A stretch of DNA of 64,000 nt, taken from Bradyrhizobium prioriisuperbiae. GTDB taxonomy: Bacteria; Pseudomonadota; Alphaproteobacteria; Rhizobiales; Xanthobacteraceae. Position 1 is the first letter of the stretch. Every line of letters starts with the position of its first letter. This document shows positions 30,383 to 39,374 of the stretch, piece by piece. The DNA lies in assembly GCF_032397745.1 (NCBI RefSeq), contig NZ_CP135921.1, positions 7,242,501 to 7,306,500 on the forward strand, in the 5' to 3' direction. The position numbers and the translations under genes are program-made. The notes under the pieces are model-generated. The model worked only from the letters and a program-made list of their open reading frames with translations. It made no database searches and had not been told where the DNA came from.

Positions 30383-31990
30383 ATGCACGGCATCCTGCCG
30401 CGCATGAACTTGCCCTGCCAAGGCAGCAACCCAGTCCTCGCCGTGGAACCAACCGACGTACGCCCTCCCATCGACGCCGCCGCCGCAGCGCTCGCGGTCA
30501 TGATCGGCGGCACCCTGCGGCAGGAACGCCGACGGCGCCTGACGCCGGCCGCGCTCGCCGTCACCAACCGAAAGGTCCTTTCGGCCTATTCGCCTGTGGT
30601 GATCACGGGCGTGGTTCGCCTGATCGACTTTGTTCTGATCACCATCAGCGGGCTTGCGGTCTATTTCGGCTATGTCACCCCGACCGCCGGCTTCGCCTGG
30701 CCCTACGTCTTCGCCGTGCTCGCCATGGCGCTGGCTGCGGTGATCAGTTTTCAGGCCGCCGAGATCTACGACATTCAACTGTTTCGCGGACGCATGCAGC
30801 AGTTGATGCGCATGATCTCATCCTGGTGCCTGGTGTTCCTGCTGTTCACAGGCGCAACGTTCCTCGCGAAATTCGGCGGCGACGTATCTCGAATCTGGCT
30901 GACCACATTCTTCGTGGTGGGCATGGGCGCGCTGGTCGTCGAGCGGCTGGTGTTGCGCGTCCTTGTGCGCCGATGGGCTCGCGAGGGCCGGCTCGACCGC
31001 CGGACCATCGTGGTCGGCGCCGACGAAAATGGCGAGCAACTGATCACCGCGCTCAAGAACCAGGAAGATACCGACCTCGAAATCCTGGGCGTATTCGACG
31101 ATCGCGGCGACACCCGCGTGCAACCGACCTGTGCCGGACTTCCGAAACTCGGCAAGGTCGACGATATCATCGAATTCGCGCGGCGCACACGAGTGGACCT
31201 TGTGCTGTTCGCGCTGCCGATTTCCGCCGAAAGCCGCATCCTCGACATGCTGAAGAAGCTGTGGGTGCTGCCGGTCGATATCCGGCTGTCCGCGCACACC
31301 AACAAGCTGCGCTTTCGTCCCCGCTCCTACTCCTATCTTGGTGAGGTCCCGACACTGCACGTGTTCGAGCAACCGATCACCGACTGGGACCAGGTGATGA
31401 AGTGGTCGTTCGACCGCATCGTCGGCGCGCTGATTTTGTTCTTTCTCTCACCGGTGCTGGCACTGGTCGCGCTGGCGATCAAGCTCGACAGTCCGGGACC
31501 GGTGCTGTTCCGGCAGAAGCGCTTCGGTTTCAATAACGAGCGCATCGACGTCTTCAAGTTCCGCTCGCTTTATCATCATCAGGCCGATCCCTTGGCCTCC
31601 AAGGTCGTCACCAAGAACGATCCGCGCGTCACCCGGGTCGGACGCTTCATCCGCAAGACCAGCCTCGACGAACTGCCGCAGCTGTTCAATGTGGTGTTCA
31701 AGGGCAACCTGTCGCTGGTGGGCCCGCGTCCCCATGCAGTGCAGGGCAAGCTGCAGAACCAGTTGTTCGACGAGGCGGTGGACGGCTATTTCGCGCGCCA
31801 TCGGGTCAAGCCCGGCATCACGGGCTGGGCGCAAGTCAACGGCTGGCGCGGCGAGATCGACAACGAAGAGAAAATCCAGAAGCGCGTCGAGTTCGACCTC
31901 TATTACATCGAGAACTGGTCGGTGCCGTTCGACCTCTACATTCTCTTCAAGACACCGACGGCGTTGTTGAAGACCGAAAATGCGTACTAA
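30383..31990 (+). CDS. Undecaprenyl-phosphate sugar phosphotransferase (WcaJ/PHPT type)
   Basis: Starts repeat-unit synthesis by moving a sugar-1-phosphate (often glucose or galactose) onto undecaprenyl phosphate. 535 residues: four or five N-terminal membrane helices, a central CoA_binding_3/Rossmann-like domain ([15 protein letters not shown]) and the C-terminal bacterial sugar transferase domain with [30 protein letters not shown] and [12 protein letters not shown]. All catalytic motifs are present. ATG at 30383 or the ATG seven codons later. The key enzyme of this exopolysaccharide locus. Confidence 0.95.
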   Translation: MHGILPRMNLPCQGSNPVLAVEPTDVRPPIDAAAAALAVMIGGTLRQERRRRLTPAALAVTNRKVLSAYSPVVITGVVRLIDFVLITISGLAVYFGYVTPTAGFAWPYVFAVLAMALAAVISFQAAEIYDIQLFRGRMQQLMRMISSWCLVFLLFTGATFLAKFGGDVSRIWLTTFFVVGMGALVVERLVLRVLVRRWAREGRLDRRTIVVGADENGEQLITALKNQEDTDLEILGVFDDRGDTRVQPTCAGLPKLGKVDDIIEFARRTRVDLVLFALPISAESRILDMLKKLWVLPVDIRLSAHTNKLRFRPRSYSYLGEVPTLHVFEQPITDWDQVMKWSFDRIVGALILFFLSPVLALVALAIKLDSPGPVLFRQKRFGFNNERIDVFKFRSLYHHQADPLASKVVTKNDPRVTRVGRFIRKTSLDELPQLFNVVFKGNLSLVGPRPHAVQGKLQNQLFDEAVDGYFARHRVKPGITGWAQVNGWRGEIDNEEKIQKRVEFDLYYIENWSVPFDLYILFKTPTALLKTENAY

Positions 31991-32056
31991 AGCGTTTTCA
32001 AGCGAAGTGGATACCGGTTCGCGTGAAGAAAACGCGTCAAAACAAAAGAATAGAGC
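31991..32056. repeat. Dispersed palindromic repeat of rhizobial type
   Basis: Begins directly after the preceding stop. Arms GCGTTTTCAAGCGAA (31992-32006) and TTCGCGTGAAGAAAACGC (32018-32035) pair with one mismatch and a bulge around TGGATACCGG. I recall near-identical elements in many intergenic regions of rhizobial genomes. Only one copy lies in this window, so its repeated nature is from memory. Confidence 0.6.
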
Positions 32057-32089
32057 GCGTTCGCGGCAGCTTTCAAAGTGAACGCGCTC
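32053..32089. promoter_or_regulatory. 10-base inverted repeat before the Wzy-like gene
   Basis: GAGCGCGTTC / GAACGCGCTC, perfect arms around a 17-base loop, 21 bases before the Wzy-like start. May act as an mRNA processing or attenuation hairpin, or belong to the neighbouring repeat. Confidence 0.4.
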
Positions 32090-32110
32090 GTTGCGTAGCA
32101 AGAGTATCTG

Positions 32111-33364
32111 ATGGCGTATAGCGCGGCGGCCCGAGTTGTCGCCCCGGCCGTGGTCACGCCGGGCCTCACCGCCATGCAGCGGGGATTGATGTGGCTCGCC
32201 GGTGTCTCCGGTGGCGTGGTCATCATCGAGCCCTCGCCCTACGAACTCGTCATCGTCAGCGCGCTTGCCTTCTTCGCGCTGACCGGCCTGCGAATGGGGG
32301 CCGCGTTCCTGCCGCTGCTGTTCCTGCTGTTCCTCGTCAATATGGGCTACACGATCTGCGCGGCGTACCTGATGGACCAGACCAGGATCGTGAACTGGAT
32401 CCTGACGTCTTGGTATCTCACGGTCTCCGCGCTGTTCTTCGCGATGGTGTTTGCCGAGGACACCCTCGGCCGGATCAAATTTCTCCAGTACGGACTGATG
32501 CTCGCCGCGCTGATCGCCTCGCTCGCGGCCGTCACGGGGTATTTCCATCTTATTCCCGGCCACCCCGAGGCCTTCACGCTGTACAACCGCGCCGCCGGCA
32601 CGTTCAAGGATCCCAACGTGCTGGGCGCGTTCCTGATCCTGCCGGGGCTATTTGCCCTGCAAAGCGTGGTCTCCGATCCGTTTGGCAAAGCCGCCCGCAA
32701 TGCCATCCTGTTCGGCCTCATCAGCCTCGCGGTGCTGCTGTCGTTTTCCCGCGCCGCCTGGGGGCAACTGGTCTTCACCTCGGCGATGCTGCTTTTCCTG
32801 ACCTACGTGACCAGCCCGTCTCCATCACAGCGCGCCCGGCTGATCATCCTTGCGGTGATCGGCGTCGCGGTCGCGGCCTTTGCGATTGCCGTTCTCCTGT
32901 CGTTCGATTCGATCGGCAATCTGTTCAAGGAGCGCGCGTCGTTCGAACAGAGTTATGACTCCGGCCGGTTCGGCCGGTTCGGCCGCTATGTGCTCGGCTT
33001 CCAGATGGCGCTCGACCTGCCGTTGGGCATTGGGCCGCTGCAGTTCACCAAATTCTTCCCCGAAGACACCCACAATTCCTATCTGAACGCCTTCATGTCC
33101 GGCGGCTGGATTGCCGGAATCTGCTTCCCCGCGCTGATGTTCACGACGGTTATTCTGGGCTTTCGGCATGTCTTCATCCGCGTTCCCTGGCAACGCTGGT
33201 ATCTGGCTGTTTTCACAGCTTTTCTCGGCAGCGTTGGCGAGAGCTTCATCATCGACATCGACCACTGGCGGCATTTCTGGATGATGCTCGGCATCATGTG
33301 GGGGATGTTTGCCGCAGCGTGGCAACATGTCGCACCACCCGTGCCAAATTCGACCGATCGATAA
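32111..33364 (+). CDS. O-antigen ligase/polymerase-like membrane protein (Wzy-type)
   Basis: 417 residues with about ten to twelve membrane segments and one larger periplasmic loop containing the Wzy/WaaL-type motif GPLQFTKFFPEDTHNSYLNA (residues about 310-330). The usual role is polymerisation of lipid-linked repeat units in the periplasm. Last gene of the rightward exopolysaccharide run. No flippase (Wzx) gene is seen in the locus, so it must lie elsewhere. Confidence 0.88.
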   Translation: MAYSAAARVVAPAVVTPGLTAMQRGLMWLAGVSGGVVIIEPSPYELVIVSALAFFALTGLRMGAAFLPLLFLLFLVNMGYTICAAYLMDQTRIVNWILTSWYLTVSALFFAMVFAEDTLGRIKFLQYGLMLAALIASLAAVTGYFHLIPGHPEAFTLYNRAAGTFKDPNVLGAFLILPGLFALQSVVSDPFGKAARNAILFGLISLAVLLSFSRAAWGQLVFTSAMLLFLTYVTSPSPSQRARLIILAVIGVAVAAFAIAVLLSFDSIGNLFKERASFEQSYDSGRFGRFGRYVLGFQMALDLPLGIGPLQFTKFFPEDTHNSYLNAFMSGGWIAGICFPALMFTTVILGFRHVFIRVPWQRWYLAVFTAFLGSVGESFIIDIDHWRHFWMMLGIMWGMFAAAWQHVAPPVPNSTDR

Positions 33365-33414
33365 TTTCTCGCCTCAGTCAGGATTAAAACCGGTTCGGCT
33401 TCGTATACCGGTTG

Positions 33415-33954
33415 ATGAGCACCTTCGGACGGCATGACATCCTGGGATCGCTTCAAGCGCTGCAACGCTACGCGCGGGCGCTGACGCGGGATCATGGCCG
33501 CGCCGAGGACCTGGTGCATGATACCCTGCTGCGGGCGATCGAGCGGCGCTCGACCTACCGCGATGGCGAAAGCCTGATCAACTGGCTGCGCTCCATCCTG
33601 CACAACACCTTCATCGACGAGCGCCGCCGCGCCGATGCCGATATCAGGCACGTCCAGCAGGTCTCGTCGCAGACCGAGACGGAATCGCCGCCGGATCAGG
33701 AAAGCCGCCTGCATCTGCAGGAGGTCTCACGATTGTTCGACGACTTGCCCGAGGACCAGCGCGCCGCGCTCTATCTCGTGGTGGTCGAGGACATGAGTTA
33801 CCGCGACGCGGCCGACAGCCTCAACATTCCCGTTGGGACCCTGATGTCCCGGATCGGCCGCGCGCGGGACGCCCTGCGCGCCGCCGGCGGTGCGGAGGCG
33901 CGCGAGCGACCGCCCTTTAAAAAAAACCTCCGTCTTCTGAGGAATGACCGATGA
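33415..33954 (+). CDS. ECF-type RNA polymerase sigma factor
   Basis: 179 residues with sigma-70 region 2 (LQRYARALTRDHGRAEDLVHDT in outline, then YRDGESLINWLRSILHNTFIDE) and region 4 (LPEDQRAALYLVVVEDMSYR, then GTLMSRIGRARDAL, a helix-turn-helix). Regions 1 and 3 are absent, as in ECF factors. ATG at 33415. Its stop overlaps the next start as ATGA, a typical sigma/anti-sigma coupling. The sequence ACCGGTT occurs twice in the last 30 bases before the gene, which may mark an autoregulated promoter. Confidence 0.92.
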   Translation: MSTFGRHDILGSLQALQRYARALTRDHGRAEDLVHDTLLRAIERRSTYRDGESLINWLRSILHNTFIDERRRADADIRHVQQVSSQTETESPPDQESRLHLQEVSRLFDDLPEDQRAALYLVVVEDMSYRDAADSLNIPVGTLMSRIGRARDALRAAGGAEARERPPFKKNLRLLRNDR

Positions 33955-34688
33955 CCATGGCCGACCCGATCGGAGACGACGATCTCCACGCCTATGTTGA
34001 CAACCAGCTCAGCCCGCAGCGGCAGCTCGATGTCGCCGACTATCTGGCCGAGCGCCCCGATGCCGCCGCGCGCGTGTTTGCCGATATCCGCACTCGCGGC
34101 GCGTTGAAACTCGCCTTTGAGAGCGCCACGCCCGCACCGAGCCCGCGCCTCGTCTTCGCCGCGCGCCGGCTGCAGCGCGCCTTGACCTGGAAGGATGTGC
34201 GCCAATGGAGCGCGCGCGCCGCCGGCGTGGTCGCCCTGATCGGGGTCGGCTGGTACGCCCACTGGCAGGCCGGCGCCTTCAACATCCCTGAGAACGACGA
34301 CACCCCGGCGTTCGTGGTCGATGCGGTTCACGCCTATCGCACCCACCTGGCGCGTGCCCAGACCAAAATGAACGATGCGGAAGAGGCCTTTTCCAAGACC
34401 CAGATCGCCATGCCCAATCTGAAGGGCGACTGGAAACTGTCGGACGTGCAGCTGTATCCGTCGCACGCGGGCTCGAGCATCGAAGCGACACTGCAGGCCG
34501 GTGAACTCGGCCAGCTCTCGCTGTTCGCCACGCGGACTGAAGGCTCGCATTCGATCGAGCCGAAGATCTCGCGCTCGGACAGCGAGACCACGGTCTACTG
34601 GCAGCGTGGTTCGATGTTCTATGCCGTCACCGGCAAGCGGCCGGAAAAAGTCATGCGGATTATCGCCGATACGCTGACGAAGGGCTGA
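33951..34688 (+). CDS. Membrane anti-sigma factor
   Basis: 245 residues. The N-terminal DDDLHAYVDNQLSPQRQLDV and YLAERPDAAARV match the anti-sigma N-terminal domain layout, without the zinc HxxxCxxC motif. A single membrane helix lies near residue 85 (AAGVVALIGVGWYAHWQAG) and the remaining 150 residues are periplasmic. Translation overlaps the sigma gene by 4 bases. It presumably holds the sigma factor inactive until a periplasmic signal; the signal is unknown. Confidence 0.85.
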   Translation: MTMADPIGDDDLHAYVDNQLSPQRQLDVADYLAERPDAAARVFADIRTRGALKLAFESATPAPSPRLVFAARRLQRALTWKDVRQWSARAAGVVALIGVGWYAHWQAGAFNIPENDDTPAFVVDAVHAYRTHLARAQTKMNDAEEAFSKTQIAMPNLKGDWKLSDVQLYPSHAGSSIEATLQAGELGQLSLFATRTEGSHSIEPKISRSDSETTVYWQRGSMFYAVTGKRPEKVMRIIADTLTKG

Positions 34689-34709
34689 GGCCCTGAGAGG
34701 ACCAACGCC

Positions 34710-34925
34710 ATGCCGACAGCCCTGCCCGTTAGACAGCGCCAGCCGTACGATTTCGCGGTGCTGCACCTGATCATGGTGCCGGTGTCGGTTCTGCTGTTTT
34801 CAACACTGATTCAGGGGGATGCCATTTCGATGACGACGGTGCTGCGCACATTGCTGCGTGGCGCAGAAGCAATTGCAGAAGCCGAACTCGGATTCGGCCG
34901 CGGGTGGATAATCGGACACATCTGA
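34710..34925 (+). CDS. Small single-span membrane protein, unknown
   Basis: 71 residues with one hydrophobic segment (AVLHLIMVPVSVLLFSTLI) and a mixed C-terminus. AGAGGA lies about 8 bases before the ATG. It follows the anti-sigma gene by about 20 bases and may be the third gene of that operon. No family recognised; moderate support only. Confidence 0.5.
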   Translation: MPTALPVRQRQPYDFAVLHLIMVPVSVLLFSTLIQGDAISMTTVLRTLLRGAEAIAEAELGFGRGWIIGHI

Positions 34926-35014
34926 CACCGACGCAGTGTTGCCGCGAGCGATCGCGGCGAACGTGCGATCGACAAACAACGCCAGTAGAGGCGGCGAAAA
35001 GGGAGCTAACGACT

Positions 35015-36295
35015 ATGACGATAACTGCGTCTATACCCGCGGCGCGGGTTGGGGATGGTTACCGGTGGATGCAATTGACGATCGGCGTGATCTGCATGGT
35101 CATGATCGCCAACCTGCAATACGGCTGGACCTTCTTCGTTCCGGATATCCAGAAGAAGTTCGGCTGGGATCGCGCGGCGATCCAGTGGGCCTTCACTCTG
35201 TTCGTGCTGTTCGAGACCTGGCTGGTACCGATCGAAGGCTGGTTCGTCGACAAATACGGCCCGCGCATCGTGGTGATGTTCGGCGGCGTGCTCTGCGGCA
35301 TCGGCTGGGTGATGAATTCGTATGCCGATTCGCTCAGCGCGTTTTATCTGGCGCAGATCATCGCCGGCATCGGCGCCGGCGCGGTCTATGGCACCTGCGT
35401 CGGCAACGCGCTGAAATGGTTTCCTGACAAGCGCGGACTTGCCGCAGGCATCACGGCGGCCGGATTCGGAGCGGGATCCGCGCTGACGGTGGCGCCGATC
35501 CAGAGCATGATCGCCACCAGCGGCTTTCAGGCGGCGTTCTTCAACTTCGGCATCGGCCAGGGCATCATCATCTTCGTGCTGGCATTTGTGCTGCTGGCAC
35601 CGAAGCCCGGACAAGTGCCGGAAGTGGTGGCCAACGCCAATATCATTCAAACCCGACGCAACTACGGACCAGTCGAAGTGGTGAAGCAGCCGATCTTCTG
35701 GCTGATGTACTTCATGTTCGTGATCGTCGGCGCCGGTGGCCTGATGGTGACCGCCAACCTCAAACCGATCGCCGCCGACCTGAAGATCGACACCATTCCG
35801 GTGACGCTGATGGGCGTGACCATGACTGCCATCACCTTCGCCGCCACCATCGACCGCGTGCTGAACGGCCTCACCCGCCCCTTCTTCGGCTGGGTGTCGG
35901 ACAATATCGGCCGCGAGAACACCATGTTCATCGCCTTCGCGATGGAAGGCATCGGCATCTACATGCTGTACCTGTGGGGCCACGATCCGCTGTGGTTCGT
36001 GCTGCTCTCGGGCTTCGTGTTCTTTGCATGGGGCGAAATCTACAGCCTGTTCCCTTCGACCTGCACCGACACGTTCGGATCGAAGTTCGCAGCCACCAAC
36101 GCCGGCCTGCTCTATACCGCCAAGGGCACGGCCGCCCTGCTGGTGCCGTTCGCCAACTATATGCAGCAAGGCTCCGGCAACTGGAACACGGTGTTCCTGA
36201 TCGCGGCGGGTGCCAACATTCTGGCTTCGGTGCTGGCGATCGCCGTCCTCAAGCCGTGGCGTAAGAAGGTGGTGGCCGCAGCACTGGCCAACTGA
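35015..36295 (+). CDS. oxlT: Oxalate/formate antiporter-type MFS transporter (OxlT-like)
   Basis: 426 residues with twelve membrane segments and the OFA-family features YGWTFFVPDIQKKFGWDRAA at the first loop, FVDKYGPRIVVMFGGVLCG (major-facilitator signature) and YGTCVGNALKWFPDKRGLAAG. The OxlT-type exchanger imports oxalate and exports formate. Within the OFA family substrates vary, so oxalate is likely but not certain. The start at 35015 has GGGAG 9 bases upstream; the open frame extends to 34904. No oxalyl-CoA decarboxylase genes are adjacent. Confidence 0.88.
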   Translation: MTITASIPAARVGDGYRWMQLTIGVICMVMIANLQYGWTFFVPDIQKKFGWDRAAIQWAFTLFVLFETWLVPIEGWFVDKYGPRIVVMFGGVLCGIGWVMNSYADSLSAFYLAQIIAGIGAGAVYGTCVGNALKWFPDKRGLAAGITAAGFGAGSALTVAPIQSMIATSGFQAAFFNFGIGQGIIIFVLAFVLLAPKPGQVPEVVANANIIQTRRNYGPVEVVKQPIFWLMYFMFVIVGAGGLMVTANLKPIAADLKIDTIPVTLMGVTMTAITFAATIDRVLNGLTRPFFGWVSDNIGRENTMFIAFAMEGIGIYMLYLWGHDPLWFVLLSGFVFFAWGEIYSLFPSTCTDTFGSKFAATNAGLLYTAKGTAALLVPFANYMQQGSGNWNTVFLIAAGANILASVLAIAVLKPWRKKVVAAALAN

Positions 36296-36334
36296 CCCGC
36301 CTCACCCAGCTGCTCGAAGGACCGACGACGGTTT

Positions 36335-36364
36335 TCACGTAAAACCCAATCACGTAAAACCCAA
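36335..36364. repeat. 15-base tandem duplication after oxlT
   Basis: TCACGTAAAACCCAA occurs twice head to tail without spacer, between the oxlT stop and its terminator. Probably a replication-slippage product. Confidence 0.7.
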
Positions 36365-36424
36365 GTCGGGCCTTCGACAGGACATGCTCAGCGGTTGACT
36401 GGGCGTGTGACTCCGGAAGACCAC

Positions 36425-36460
36425 TTAAAGCCGCGCACCCGTGCGCGGCTTTTTTTCTTT
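36425..36460 (+). terminator. Terminator after oxlT
   Basis: AGCCGCGCAC / GTGCGCGGCT with a two-base loop, followed by seven T (36451-36457). Strong intrinsic terminator on the + strand. Confidence 0.93.
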
Positions 36461-36486
36461 CGACGTTTCGCTCGGCCGAGTAACCG

Positions 36487-36915
36487 TCACGTCCACGGCG
36501 TAGCCGGCGGAACGTCCTCGGTTACAGCCGGCACGTCCACGGTCTTGAAGTCGGCAGGGCTGACGATTTCCAAATACTCCATGTCCGGCGAGTAATCGAA
36601 CAGGTAGTGCGTAATGCCCGGCCGCTGGTGCACGCAGTCACCGGCTTCCACCAAGGTCACCTTGTCCTCGTACATGAATTTGGCCCATCCCTTCGTCATC
36701 AGCACGATCTGGAAATTGCAGTCGTGACGGTGCCAGCCGGTGCCGTCGCTCGGCGGCAGGTTGGCCTTGACGAGATGGGCAATCACCTGGCCGCCGGTCG
36801 CGTCGGCGATGCCGAGGTCGCGGTACAGAAAGAAGTCGCGCAGCCCACCCCCCTCGAATTTGGTGTCGGCCGGTTTGACATGGGAGAATTTGTTGACGAC
36901 GGCGTGTGTGTTCAT
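36487..36915 (-). CDS. Cupin-domain protein
   Basis: 142-residue single-cupin protein. Motif 1 is GTGWHRHDCNFQIVLMTKG with two His of the metal site; motif 2 is AGDCVHQRPGITHYLFDY with a further His. Small cupins of this type act as dioxygenases, isomerases or sensors; the substrate is unknown. The start at 36915 follows TTGGAGA; the open frame extends to 37074. It converges on oxlT. Confidence 0.85.
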   Translation of the reverse strand: MNTHAVVNKFSHVKPADTKFEGGGLRDFFLYRDLGIADATGGQVIAHLVKANLPPSDGTGWHRHDCNFQIVLMTKGWAKFMYEDKVTLVEAGDCVHQRPGITHYLFDYSPDMEYLEIVSPADFKTVDVPAVTEDVPPATPWT

Positions 36916-37252
36916 CGCGGTCTCCAAGGGTTTGCGCGTGCGGGTTTTGCGCGTGCGCATATCGCTGGGATCGGCGACGCCCCACCCCCGGGACCGAGGC
37001 CGACCGGCTTCACACCATCCATGCGAAAACTGCGCCAGTTGCGGCAAATCCACGGCGAGCACCCATGACGCCACCGTCTCGAACGCGGAAAGACCTTGAG
37101 CCGTCGAGAGTTAGGCCAGCATGGTCGCGCGTCGAAAGGCGCCTGGCGCGGTTGCAGACCACGGCGCGCCGAGCAATGCCGTTGGATTCAAGTTGAGCAA
37201 ACCGGATTTATTCCTGAGCATCATAAATTGAGCAGTCGCCTCCGGCGGCTGC
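36916..37252. other. Intergenic region upstream of the cupin gene
   Basis: About 340 bases between the cupin start and the stop of the GST gene, both on the minus strand. TTTGCGCGTGCG occurs twice (36931-36942 and 36946-36957). I see no supported gene; the cupin promoter should be here. Confidence 0.5.
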
Positions 37253-37906
37253 CTAAAAATCGACCTCGAGCTCCTCGATATCGGCCGGCTCCAGCATGGC
37301 GGCAGCGATCCATTCCTGCATCTCGGGCAATTGCATGATGAAATCCGCATAGGTCGTAAGCCGCTCGCTGAGCTTCACGTCATAGGTCTTGAAGCGCGTC
37401 ACCACCGGCGCATACATGGCGTCGGCCATGCTGCGCTCGCCGAACAGGAAGGGACCGCCGGATTCGGCGAGACAATCGCTCCACAGCATGACGATGCGAT
37501 CGATGTCGGCCTGCGCCCGGGACCAGATCTTGAAGCCGGGGAAATGCCCCTTCAAATTGACCGGCAGCGACGAGCGCAGATTGGCGAAGCCCGAATGAAT
37601 CTCGCCGCAGATGGAGCGGCAGCGGGCACGCAGAAGCCGGTCATCAGGCAATAAACCCGCCGCCGGTCTGACTTCATTGAGATACTCGGCAATCGCCAGG
37701 GTATCCCACACCACGGCACCATTGTGCCGGAGGCAAGGCACCAGGATCGACGACGACAGCAACAGGATTTCCGCCCGCGCCGCGGGGTCCTCCGGCGACA
37801 CCACGATCTCGTCGAACTCCAGCCCGGAGAACCTGGTCAGCAGCCATCCCCGCAACGACCACGACGAGTAGTTCTTGCTGGTGATGGTCAATGTCGCCCT
37901 GTCCAT
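37253..37906 (-). CDS. Glutathione S-transferase-family protein
   Basis: 217 residues with an N-terminal thioredoxin-like domain (LTITSKNYSSWSLRGWLL, glutathione site Ser in SSWS) and cis-Pro region ILVPCLRHNGAVVWDTLAI with the DT/ES-type glutathione-binding motif, then an all-helical C-terminal domain. Resembles the YfcF/bacterial GST group. GGAGGAG stands 2-3 bases before the ATG at 37906. The open frame runs on to 38068 without support. Confidence 0.9.
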   Translation of the reverse strand: MDRATLTITSKNYSSWSLRGWLLTRFSGLEFDEIVVSPEDPAARAEILLLSSSILVPCLRHNGAVVWDTLAIAEYLNEVRPAAGLLPDDRLLRARCRSICGEIHSGFANLRSSLPVNLKGHFPGFKIWSRAQADIDRIVMLWSDCLAESGGPFLFGERSMADAMYAPVVTRFKTYDVKLSERLTTYADFIMQLPEMQEWIAAAMLEPADIEELEVDF

Positions 37907-38094
37907 GGCTCCTCCAAACGCTGACACACACGGCCAACCCGCCGCGCTGCGAACCCTGTGGCGACGGCCCTGCCCGTTGTTTGGGCCGCGGCTGTCGAGG
38001 GAAGGAGCAAACCACGTGCCAGTTCTGACGGCACCGCCGAGCCGGCTGGCGTTGAACTTGCATGACACGGGTCAAAAGGGGCCGGAAAACCTGA

Positions 38095-39309
38095 ATGATG
38101 TACCAGGCTTTTGAAAACTACACTGCGCTAACCGCCCCCTGGCGGACCGGGGCCGCCACCGCACTTCAGTATCTCAACCTGATTCCGGCGGGGGTCTCCG
38201 ACAAGGTCCTGCGCCGCCTGGCCGCGACGCTGGAGCTGATCACCCGCAGCTCGCTGAGCTACGCTCGTCCGGCCTACGGCATCAAGCCGGTGATGGCAGG
38301 AAATCGCGAGTGCGAGGTGACGGAGGAAATCACCTACGCGACCCCCTTTGGATCGCTGCTGCATTTCAAGAAAGACGGCGCCCCACCACAACCGCGGGTG
38401 CTGCTGGTGGCGCCGATGTCGGGACATTTCTCGACACTGCTGCGCAACACGGTGCAGACGCTGCTGCAGGATCACGACGTCTACATCACCGACTGGCACA
38501 ATCCCCGCAATATTCCCCTGCACGCCGGTAATTTTGCGCTGGCCGACTATACCGACCATCTCATCACCTTCCTGGAGCAACTGGGCCCCAAGCCTCACAT
38601 GGTGGCGATCTGCCAGCCGTCGGTCTCGGCGCTGGCGGCCGCAGCGCTGATGTCGGAGGACAACCATCCATCCCGGCCCGCGAGCCTGACCCTGATGGCG
38701 GGCCCGATCGACACCCGCATCCAGCCGACCAAGGTCAACGAATTCGCCAAGAGCAAGCCGCTGCGATGGTTCGAGCAGAACATGATCAATCACGTGCCGG
38801 TGCAATGCGCCGGCGCGTTCCGCAAGGTCTATCCGGGGTTCGTGCAACTGACCGCGTTCGTATCGATGAATCTGGAACGGCACATCAAGTCACACATGGA
38901 GCTGATGGAGCATCTGGCGAACGGCGAGACCGAGAAGGCAGAGGCCATCAAGACGTTCTACGACGAATATTTCGCTGTGATGGACCTCCCCGGCGACTTC
39001 TATATCGAGACGATCCGCGACGTATTCCAGGAGCACCTGCTGCCTCAGGGTAAACTGATGCATCGCGAACGGCCGATCAATCCCGGCGCGGTGAGCCGGA
39101 TGGGCCTGCTCACGGTCGAGGGCGAGAAGGACGATATCTGTTCGATCGGCCAGACCGTGGCGGCGCAAGATCTCTGCACCGGTGTGCGCCAGTATCGCAA
39201 ACAGCACCACATGCAGGCCGGTGTCGGGCACTATGGCGTGTTCAGTGGCCGACGCTGGAATACTGAGATCTATCCCCTGCTGCGGGATTTCATTCATCTC
39301 AATTCCTAG
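38095..39309 (+). CDS. phaZ: Intracellular poly(3-hydroxybutyrate) depolymerase
   Basis: Mobilises stored PHB in the cytoplasm. 404 residues; N-terminal MMYQAFENYTALTAPWRTGA and the mid segment DVYITDWHNPRNIPL are hallmarks of the i-PHB depolymerase family. The nucleophile elbow reads ICQPSVSALAAA, with Cys where lipases have Ser, as in the Ralstonia enzyme. The late His is in GVGHYGVFSG. No signal peptide, so intracellular. A terminator follows; the gene stands alone. Confidence 0.95.
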   Translation: MMYQAFENYTALTAPWRTGAATALQYLNLIPAGVSDKVLRRLAATLELITRSSLSYARPAYGIKPVMAGNRECEVTEEITYATPFGSLLHFKKDGAPPQPRVLLVAPMSGHFSTLLRNTVQTLLQDHDVYITDWHNPRNIPLHAGNFALADYTDHLITFLEQLGPKPHMVAICQPSVSALAAAALMSEDNHPSRPASLTLMAGPIDTRIQPTKVNEFAKSKPLRWFEQNMINHVPVQCAGAFRKVYPGFVQLTAFVSMNLERHIKSHMELMEHLANGETEKAEAIKTFYDEYFAVMDLPGDFYIETIRDVFQEHLLPQGKLMHRERPINPGAVSRMGLLTVEGEKDDICSIGQTVAAQDLCTGVRQYRKQHHMQAGVGHYGVFSGRRWNTEIYPLLRDFIHLNS

Positions 39310-39335
39310 ACGCGCAAGAATGGCGGCGATCGCGC

Positions 39336-39366
39336 AAAAAAAGACCGGCCGGAAGCCGGTCTTCCT
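39336..39366. terminator. Terminator between phaZ and the PRC-barrel gene
   Basis: AAGACCGGC / GCCGGTCTT around CGGAA, preceded by an A-run and followed by CCTTC; can serve both converging genes. Confidence 0.8.
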
Positions 39367-39374
39367 TCATCTGT

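Noticed and set aside
37111..37350. Small frames between the cupin and GST genes
   Set aside because: Overlap the GST end, lack ribosome sites and have no recognisable features.
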